Source: an uncultured Collinsella sp. (lineage in GTDB: Bacteria > Actinomycetota > Coriobacteriia > Coriobacteriales > Coriobacteriaceae). From it: 6,126 nucleotides of DNA. A program made the position numbers and the translations under genes. Numbering within the stretch: position 1 is the stretch's first letter; each line of letters starts with the position of its first letter. The stretch covers positions 1 through 6,126 of the forward strand of contig USJB01000079.1 of assembly GCA_900554905.1 (NCBI GenBank). Direction: 5' to 3'. Shown here in pieces: positions 1-4,557 of this stretch. Below the pieces are notes generated by a model, which saw only the letters and a list, made by a program, of their open reading frames with translations, made no database searches and was not told where the DNA came from.

Positions 1-21
1 TACACGACGCTCTTCCGATCT
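1..21. other. Illumina sequencing adapter remnant
   Basis: These 21 bases match, base for base, the 3' end of the Illumina TruSeq universal / paired-end read-1 adapter, the part running ACACGACG to CTTCCGATCT. A chance match of this length is not credible. It sits exactly at the window's first base, as expected for untrimmed adapter at a contig end. It is an artefact and should be masked. Genomic sequence probably begins at base 22. Confidence 0.96.
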
Positions 22-60
22 GCCTAATCGTTCGTAGCCGATAGCTTTACTGTAATGCAA

Positions 61-96
61 AACGGTCCCGCATCTCCCATGAGATGCGGGACCGTT
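61..96 (-). terminator. Intrinsic terminator downstream of kup
   Basis: This is a perfect 16-bp inverted repeat (arms 61-76 and 81-96) around a 4-base loop, with a GC-rich core. Read on the minus strand the stem ends in GTT and runs into TTGC, giving a run of four T. It begins 22 bases past the kup stop codon, as expected for the kup terminator. The plus-strand side has only a weak T-rich tail, so bidirectional use for a convergent gene beyond the contig end is possible but unproven. Confidence 0.88.
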
Positions 97-118
97 GTCG
101 TCAATGGCTGGTGGCGTG

Positions 119-2368
119 TTAGAAGTTGGCGTCGTTGAGCTGGGTGCTTTCGAGTCCGTCGAGTTGCTGTTGCTCGGGCGTATCGGCGACGCTCTCGAGC
201 AGCTCGGTGGGATCGACGTTCATGTCCCTACCGGCCTCGTTGCCGTTGACCAAGTCGTCCGAGAAGATGTCGACTTCCATTTCCTCGGCCTCTTCAATCT
301 GAACCTCGAGCGGCACCTGGGTGCGCACGAGCTTAACGGCCGGGCGCATGCGGGCAAACAGCGGCACGTACTCGATGATGATGGCAGAGTTCTCGAGACC
401 GTACCAGCGCGCCGGGCTTCCGCAAGCGCGGCGGACGGCGTACTTGATGGCCATCACGCGGTGGTCATTGCGGTTGATGTCCGTTTCGGGGGCAAGCATC
501 TTGCGCAGCATGCAAAAACGGAAGTCGCCCACGTTGCCGCGCGTCTCGTAGATGGAGTAGGTGTGGTGCTGCGGCGGCAACTCACCCGAGGCCATCAGGT
601 CGCCAACGATCTGGCGCAGGTAGGCGTTGATGCGCTGATTGACCTTAAAGCCCAGGTCCAAGCGCACGCGGAACAGGAAGTCCGTGCCAAAGGTCTCAAC
701 GGAATACTCGTGCGTATAGGGCTCGTCGGTAACGTGCACGTTGATGAACCAATATGCCTTGGCGCGCTTGGGGTGCTTGTCCAGGATGGAATAAAGCACG
801 TCGCGGTCGAGCGTGAGCGGGTCGGGGCTGTTGGTGAGGAACACCAGATTGTCGGCGAGCACGGGATAGGTCTCGTCGTTGCGCAGGCGGTTGAGCTGAT
901 CGATGTACTTGGAGACGGGCAGCAGAATCGTCTGCGTGCGCTCGATGGCGGTGCCGCGGCGCCACACATACATAAGGCCGAACAGCAGTGCGGCCAGGAA
1001 GATCATGACGTAGCCGCCGTCAAAGAACATGGTGAGGCACGAAGCGAAGAAGCACAGCTCAATGGCACCAAAGAGCAGGGCGAAGACGCAGGCACCCAGC
1101 TTGTGCTTGAGGATGCCGGCGATATAGCTCGTCAGCAGCGTGGTGGTCATGAGCATGGTCACGGTGATGGCGAGGCCATAGGCGCTTTCCATGCGCTCGG
1201 AGTTTTGGAACAACAGCACGATGAAGATGCAGCCGACCCACATGATGTTGTTGACGAGCGGAATATAGAGCTGGCCCTTGGTGTCGCTGGGGTAGTGGAT
1301 GCGCAGGTGCGGCATAAGGTTGAGACGCGTGGCCTCGGATACCAGCGAGAACGAGCCGGTGATGAGCGCCTGCGAGGCGATGATGGCCGCCACGGCCGAA
1401 AGCACAATGGCAAAGGGGCGCAGGGGCTCGGGAAGCATCATATAGAACGGGTTAACGATATCCATCGCGAGCATCTGGGGGTTGGAGTTATTGGCGAGTA
1501 GCCAAGCTCCCTGACCCAGATAGTTGAGGATAAGGGCCGCCTTAACAAATGGCCAGGATGCATAGATGTTTGCCTTGCCCACGTGGCCCATGTCCGAGTA
1601 GAGTGCCTCGGCACCGGTTGTCGACAGGAAGACAAAGCCGAGCACCATAATGCCCGAATGGTTGATGGGCGAGAACAGGAACATAATGCCGCGGATGGGG
1701 TTGAGCGCGCGCAAGATGGACAGGTTGCCGAGCATGTTGAACAGACCGGCGCCTGCCAGGAACAGGAACCACAGCGTCATGAGCGGGCCGAAGAGCTTGC
1801 CGATTGACGAGGTGCCGGCGCGCTGCATGGCAAATAGGCCGCAGATAATGATGATTGTGATGATGATGACGTTGGTCTGGCCGTCGCCCAGCAGCGCATG
1901 GCCCCATTCGATGGTGCGCAGACCCTCGATGGCTGTGGTGACCGTGACGGCGGGGGTGAGGATGCCGTCGGCAAGCAGTGCCGCACCGCCGATCATGGCG
2001 GGCAGAATCAGCCATGGTGCCACCTTGCGTACGAGGCTGAACAGGGCGAAGATGCCGCCTTCGTTGTGGTTATCGGCCTTCATGGCGATTACCACGTACT
2101 TGACCGTGGTCACGAGCGTCATGGTCCAGATAACGAGCGAGAGCGCGCCCAAGATCATGTCCTCGCTAACGGTACCGATGCCGCCGTTGTTGGCGACAAT
2201 TGATTTCATGGTATACATGGGGCTCGTGCCGATGTCGCCATAGACGACGCCGAGCGTTACGAGCAGCATGCCAGCGGAGAGGGGGATGGCGCCATGTCCG
2301 CCTTGACTACGCTGGTCTTGGAGGCTTGCCTCCAGCTTGTTGTGTGCCACGTGGACTCCCTTGGACAT
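119..2368 (-). CDS. kup: Kup-family low-affinity K+ uptake permease
   Basis: This is a 749-residue integral membrane K+ importer of the KUP/HAK/KT family, in which K+ uptake is generally thought to be coupled to H+. Family signatures are clear: VVYGDIGTSPMY at 41-52 (first membrane helix), DNHNEGGIFAL at 99-109, DGILTPA at 134-140, and TTGAEALYSDMGHVGK at 250-265 followed by NYLGQGA. I count about 12 hydrophobic segments between residues 31 and 470, then a soluble C-terminal domain (about 471-690). Residues 691-749 form an acidic tail with 18 Asp/Glu and one Arg, beyond where Kup proteins such as E. coli's (about 620 aa) end. The ATG at 2368 has AGAGG four bases upstream; this spacing is short but acceptable, and no better start is visible. 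A strong terminator follows. A hairpin lies between it and the upstream transporter gene, so it is probably transcribed on its own. Confidence 0.95.
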   Translation of the reverse strand: MSKGVHVAHNKLEASLQDQRSQGGHGAIPLSAGMLLVTLGVVYGDIGTSPMYTMKSIVANNGGIGTVSEDMILGALSLVIWTMTLVTTVKYVVIAMKADNHNEGGIFALFSLVRKVAPWLILPAMIGGAALLADGILTPAVTVTTAIEGLRTIEWGHALLGDGQTNVIIITIIIICGLFAMQRAGTSSIGKLFGPLMTLWFLFLAGAGLFNMLGNLSILRALNPIRGIMFLFSPINHSGIMVLGFVFLSTTGAEALYSDMGHVGKANIYASWPFVKAALILNYLGQGAWLLANNSNPQMLAMDIVNPFYMMLPEPLRPFAIVLSAVAAIIASQALITGSFSLVSEATRLNLMPHLRIHYPSDTKGQLYIPLVNNIMWVGCIFIVLLFQNSERMESAYGLAITVTMLMTTTLLTSYIAGILKHKLGACVFALLFGAIELCFFASCLTMFFDGGYVMIFLAALLFGLMYVWRRGTAIERTQTILLPVSKYIDQLNRLRNDETYPVLADNLVFLTNSPDPLTLDRDVLYSILDKHPKRAKAYWFINVHVTDEPYTHEYSVETFGTDFLFRVRLDLGFKVNQRINAYLRQIVGDLMASGELPPQHHTYSIYETRGNVGDFRFCMLRKMLAPETDINRNDHRVMAIKYAVRRACGSPARWYGLENSAIIIEYVPLFARMRPAVKLVRTQVPLEVQIEEAEEMEVDIFSDDLVNGNEAGRDMNVDPTELLESVADTPEQQQLDGLESTQLNDANF

Positions 2369-2405
2369 CTGGCCTCTGCCACGAGCAGTAGACCTTTATG
2401 CCATC

Positions 2406-2411
2406 TTTATA
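2406..2411 (-). promoter_or_regulatory. Candidate -10 box for kup
   Basis: The minus strand reads TATAAA here, five of six matches to the -10 consensus, about 38 bases before the kup start codon. No convincing -35 hexamer lies 16-18 bases further upstream. The assignment rests on the hexamer and its position in the gap alone. Confidence 0.35.
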
Positions 2412-2449
2412 CATATAAGAGCAGTTTGGCACATCGGGGTGTTTTAGAC

Positions 2450-2473
2450 AATAATCCCCATCTGGGGATTATT
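2450..2473. terminator. Perfect palindromic hairpin between the DMT transporter and kup
   Basis: AATAATCCCCA (2450-2460) and TGGGGATTATT (2463-2473) form an 11-bp perfect inverted repeat with a 2-base centre, 34 bases after the transporter's stop codon. As minus-strand RNA it would fold with at least a CCCC/GGGG core and an AU-rich base, ending ATTATT then GTCTAAAAC. The T-tail is weak, and the tight centre would force some pairs open. It could be a modest terminator for the transporter or a protein-binding palindrome upstream of kup. Sequence alone does not decide. Confidence 0.5.
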
Positions 2474-2507
2474 CATATACGCAGGTAGTATTTCAGAGCA
2501 GGGGCTA

Positions 2508-3419
2508 TTAAGCACGTGCTGTCTGGGCGATGCTAGCCTTGGCGTTTGCGCGTTTGCCGGCGAGTTCGCAAAAAATCGCGCCGCCGATGATAAGCGCGGC
2601 GCCCATCAGGCGGACCGGTGTTATGGCTTCGCCCAAAAGGACGGCCGAGAACACGACGGCCGAAAGCGGCTCGAGGTAGCCGACGACCGCGACGGTCTGG
2701 ACGGGCAGCTTGGCGACGGCACTAAAGTAGAGCAGGCAACCGATGCCGGTGTTGACAATGCCGAGCATGGCAACGGCGCGCCAATCGATGCCGGCGGCAA
2801 TGCTGGGGGAGAGGAACGAGGGGACACCTCGCGTGAAGAGCGTAAGGATCAACGCGGTTACAAAGGCGGCACTCACCTGGAGCGTGGAGTTCTCGAGACC
2901 TTCGATATGTGGCGCTCCCTTGCTGGCAATGACCATCAACGCGTAGCAGAAGGCCGAGGCGATGCCGCACACGATGCCCGCAATGGGCATATTGCCGCCT
3001 AGACCTTGTGCTGCAATGAGAAAAGCACCGCAAGCAACGGCGATAAAGCCGGCGATTTTGCCGCCGGTCAGCTTTTCGCCAAAGATGAGCGGGGAGAGCG
3101 CCATGACAATGATGGGGCCGCAGTAGTACAGCAGCGAGGATACGCCGACGCCGATCGTCTGATAGGCGCGGAACAGGAAAATCCAGCTGGCGCCCAGCGC
3201 GGCTCCCGAGAGAAGGAGTGCTGCGGCTTCGCGGAGGCGAGATGGCGCCTGCAACTTATGGCGTTGGGTGATGGCGAGAATGGTGACAAGCGAGAGGGTG
3301 CCCAAAAACGTGCGCAGTAGCACGATATCGGAGCTCGGCAGCGCGATGGCAGCGGCGATGATGCCGTTGGAGCCAAACAATAGCAATGCTGCTAAGTACG
3401 TAAACAGTCCGTTGTCCAT
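2508..3419 (-). CDS. EamA/DMT-superfamily transporter, 10 TM
   Basis: This 303-residue membrane protein has two tandem EamA repeats, about residues 5-137 and 147-285. Each holds roughly five hydrophobic helices, the standard drug/metabolite transporter layout. The second repeat ends with the family hallmark GYLEPLSAVVFSAVLLGEAIT at 247-267; the first has the matching YYCGPIIVMALSPLIFGEKLT at 98-118. DMT proteins of this type usually move amino acids or other small metabolites across the cytoplasmic membrane, often outwards; the substrate cannot be read from sequence. The ATG at 3419 follows AGAGGGGA at about nine bases' spacing and is the first start available in frame. The short basic tail (KRANAKAS, 289-296) fits a cytoplasmic C-terminus. 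It is divergent from a LysR-family gene 118 bases away, the likely regulator. Confidence 0.92.
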   Translation of the reverse strand: MDNGLFTYLAALLLFGSNGIIAAAIALPSSDIVLLRTFLGTLSLVTILAITQRHKLQAPSRLREAAALLLSGAALGASWIFLFRAYQTIGVGVSSLLYYCGPIIVMALSPLIFGEKLTGGKIAGFIAVACGAFLIAAQGLGGNMPIAGIVCGIASAFCYALMVIASKGAPHIEGLENSTLQVSAAFVTALILTLFTRGVPSFLSPSIAAGIDWRAVAMLGIVNTGIGCLLYFSAVAKLPVQTVAVVGYLEPLSAVVFSAVLLGEAITPVRLMGAALIIGGAIFCELAGKRANAKASIAQTARA

Positions 3420-3448
3420 GCGTTTCCGTCCCCTCTATATTCGAGCAT

Positions 3449-3465
3449 GTTCACTATGGGTGAAC
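3449..3465. promoter_or_regulatory. LysR-type operator dyad (T-N11-A)
   Basis: GTTCAC-TATGG-GTGAAC is a perfect 6-5-6 inverted repeat. It contains a T-N11-A core (T3451 to A3463), the pattern bound by LysR-family regulators. It lies between the divergent LysR and transporter genes and touches the probable -35 box of the LysR gene, which fits negative autoregulation plus control of the transporter. The motif is seen; the binding is inferred. Confidence 0.7.
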
Positions 3466-3492
3466 TGGCAATAGAAGAAAAGCGAATATAAT
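3465..3492 (+). promoter_or_regulatory. Promoter of the LysR-family gene
   Basis: The -10 box TATAAT (3487-3492) is a perfect consensus match. CTGGCA (3465-3470), 16 bases upstream, matches TTGACA at four of six positions. Transcription would start near 3499, leaving a leader of about 39 bases before GTG 3538. The -35 hexamer overlaps the last base of the T-N11-A dyad, so bound regulator could block polymerase. Confidence 0.65.
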
Positions 3493-3537
3493 GCATGGCA
3501 AACATGATAAAAACGCATGTAAAGGTTGAGGGGTGCC

Positions 3538-4395
3538 GTGGAAACGAATATTCAAAAGATGCAGGTGCTGCTGGAGACGGTGCGCGCCGGAAGCTTTACG
3601 CGTGCTGCCGAGCGCCTGAGCTATTCGCAATCGGGCGTGAGCCGTATGGTGGCCGATCTTGAGGCCGATTGGGGCTTTAAGGTGCTCGACCGCAGTCGCG
3701 AGGGCGTAGTACTTTCTGCCGACGGGCGGCAGGTCATGCCGGCAGTCGAGGCGTTATGCGAGGAATTCACTCGCTTGCAGCGACGGGTGGATGAGATGCG
3801 CGGGCTCATGCGCGGTAAAATCTGCATCGGTACGTTTTCGAGCGTGGCGACCCACGTGCTGCCGCCGGTGATTGCGCGCTTTCGTGCCGATCATCCGGAC
3901 GTCGATTATGAGTTGCTGATGGGCGATTACTCAGAGATTGAACAATGGGTGGCAGAGGGCCGCTGCGATCTGGGCTTTATCCCGCGTGAACCCCGAGAAA
4001 ACGGCATGGCATCGCGGTCTTTGGTGCGCGACGAGTTGATGGCGGTAGTGCCGGCGGACTCTTTGCTTGCCACGGCGGAGGTCGTTTCTCTTGCCGATTT
4101 AGCCAACGAGCAGTTTATTCTGCTAGAACGAGGCACCGATGATGAGATTACGCCGCTGTTTCGCCGCGCGGGCCTGGCGGTGCGCTCTAAGCTGTCGACC
4201 TGGGATGACTATGCGATTATGGCCATGGTCGAGGACGGCCTGGGCGTGAGTGTTCTTCCCGCGCTCATCTTGCGCCGCTGCCAGTTCGATGTTGCCGTGC
4301 GCCCACTCGAGGGGCATCCCCATCGGCAGATCAACGCCATATATCGAACGGCCGATGTTTCGCTTGCTGCCGCCCGTTTCCTCGAATACCTCTAA
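3538..4395 (+). CDS. LysR-family transcriptional regulator
   Basis: This 285-residue DNA-binding regulator has an N-terminal winged HTH at about residues 4-62; GSFTRAAERLSYSQSGVSRM is the typical LysR helix-turn-helix. A linker helix follows (about 63-90), then a periplasmic-binding-protein-like effector domain starting near KICIGTFSSVATHVLPPVIARF. The later stretch MVEDGLGVSVLPALILRR is also typical of the effector domain. The effector is unknown. I chose GTG 3538 because GAGGGG (3528-3533) sits four bases upstream and the protein then starts at the usual distance before the HTH. TTG 3526 is in frame but has no spaced ribosome site. The gene is divergent from the DMT transporter, shares a T-N11-A site with it, and most likely controls it. 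The 162 bases to the next gene contain a new promoter, so the two plus-strand genes need not be co-transcribed. Confidence 0.92.
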   Translation: METNIQKMQVLLETVRAGSFTRAAERLSYSQSGVSRMVADLEADWGFKVLDRSREGVVLSADGRQVMPAVEALCEEFTRLQRRVDEMRGLMRGKICIGTFSSVATHVLPPVIARFRADHPDVDYELLMGDYSEIEQWVAEGRCDLGFIPREPRENGMASRSLVRDELMAVVPADSLLATAEVVSLADLANEQFILLERGTDDEITPLFRRAGLAVRSKLSTWDDYAIMAMVEDGLGVSVLPALILRRCQFDVAVRPLEGHPHRQINAIYRTADVSLAAARFLEYL

Positions 4396-4437
4396 ACGTG
4401 TGCGTGTCATTGTCCGCTTTGGGCAAATCTCAGAGTC

Positions 4438-4480
4438 CGGCGCATTTTCTTATGAAATTGAACTTCCCGATAATGCGCCG
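4438..4480. repeat. 9-bp inverted repeat centred on an operator copy
   Basis: CGGCGCATT (4438-4446) and AATGCGCCG (4472-4480) are perfect reverse complements, 25 bases apart. The midpoint (4459) falls within one base of the centre of the upstream AAATTGAACTT copy (4455-4465). The right arm ends just before a -10-like box. No T-run follows, so this is not a standard terminator for the LysR gene. It may be a regulator site or may be fortuitous. Confidence 0.45.
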
Positions 4481-4483
4481 CGC

Positions 4484-4489
4484 TATACT
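4484..4489 (+). promoter_or_regulatory. Candidate -10 box P1 of the XRE-aminotransferase gene
   Basis: TATACT matches the -10 consensus at five of six positions. The best -35-like hexamer, TTGAAC (4458-4463), is 20 bases upstream, which is longer than ideal. Transcription would begin near 4496, putting the palindrome at about +1 to +22, a position suited to repression. Confidence 0.45.
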
Positions 4490-4524
4490 GCTGCCTAAAT
4501 TGAACCCAGGTTCAATTCGTGTTC

Positions 4525-4530
4525 TATAAA
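4525..4530 (+). promoter_or_regulatory. Alternative -10 box P2 of the XRE-aminotransferase gene
   Basis: TATAAA matches the consensus at five of six positions. TTGAAC (4500-4505), inside the palindrome, is 19 bases upstream and could serve as -35. Transcription would start near 4537, leaving about 20 bases before GTG 4558, enough for the ribosome site. P1 and P2 are competing or tandem possibilities. Confidence 0.35.
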
Positions 4531-4545
4531 TTGAACTTTGCCAGC

Positions 4546-4552
4546 AAGGAGG
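4546..4552 (+). promoter_or_regulatory. Strong ribosome binding site deciding the fusion start
   Basis: AAGGAGG is a full match to the anti-Shine-Dalgarno core and lies five bases before GTG 4558. It favours this start over the in-frame GTG at 4519, which lies just after the operator palindrome and has only a weak CAGG upstream. Confidence 0.85.
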
Positions 4553-4557
4553 TTCTA

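Larger units (their letters stand above)
4455..4538 (+). promoter_or_regulatory. Operator array upstream of the XRE-aminotransferase gene
   Basis: There are three same-orientation copies of AAATTGAAC, at 4455 (followed by TT), 4497 (followed by CC) and 4528 (followed by TT). The middle one forms the left half of a perfect inverted repeat, AATTGAACC (4498-4506), CA, GGTTCAATT (4509-4517). Copies start 42 and 31 bases apart, about four and three helical turns, so they face the same side of the DNA. Length and symmetry suit an XRE-type dimer, and the downstream gene encodes one. Autoregulation is inferred from position. Confidence 0.72.

Noticed and set aside
95..1501. 468-codon open frame on the plus strand opposite kup
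   Set aside because: It lies wholly antisense to a well-supported kup gene. The translation is a low-complexity mix rich in Val, Gly, Asp, His and Ala with no recognisable domain, as expected for the complement of a GC-rich gene. Its start overlaps the kup terminator stem.
1650..2243. 197-codon plus-strand frame rich in Met and Pro opposite the kup N-terminal half
   Set aside because: It is antisense to conserved Kup membrane helices, and its methionines are the complement of codons in the real gene. No domain is visible.
2369..2507. Possible c-di-AMP (ydaO-type) riboswitch before kup
   Set aside because: Such riboswitches often precede K+ transporter genes, so I looked. The 139-bp gap shows none of the conserved riboswitch blocks I know, only the palindrome and an AT-rich promoter-like stretch.
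387..2900. 14-base sequence GAGTTCTCGAGACC present at both 387-400 and 2887-2900
   Set aside because: Both copies encode Gly-Leu-Glu-Asn-Ser in minus-strand genes (kup and the DMT transporter) with the same preferred codons. Flanks are unrelated, so this is coincidence rather than a repeat element.
3526..3537. TTG 3526 as the start of the LysR gene
   Set aside because: AGG abuts it with no spacing, and the added residues fall before the usual LysR start. GTG 3538 has GAGGGG at a workable distance.
4123..4410. 95-codon minus-strand frame opposite the LysR effector domain
   Set aside because: It is antisense to a conserved regulator domain and shows no recognisable protein features.
4519..4557. 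Upstream GTG 4519 as the start of the XRE-aminotransferase fusion
   Set aside because: It would add 13 residues encoded by the operator and ribosome-site region. The strong AAGGAGG at 4546-4552 points to GTG 4558, which also places the start just before the HTH.
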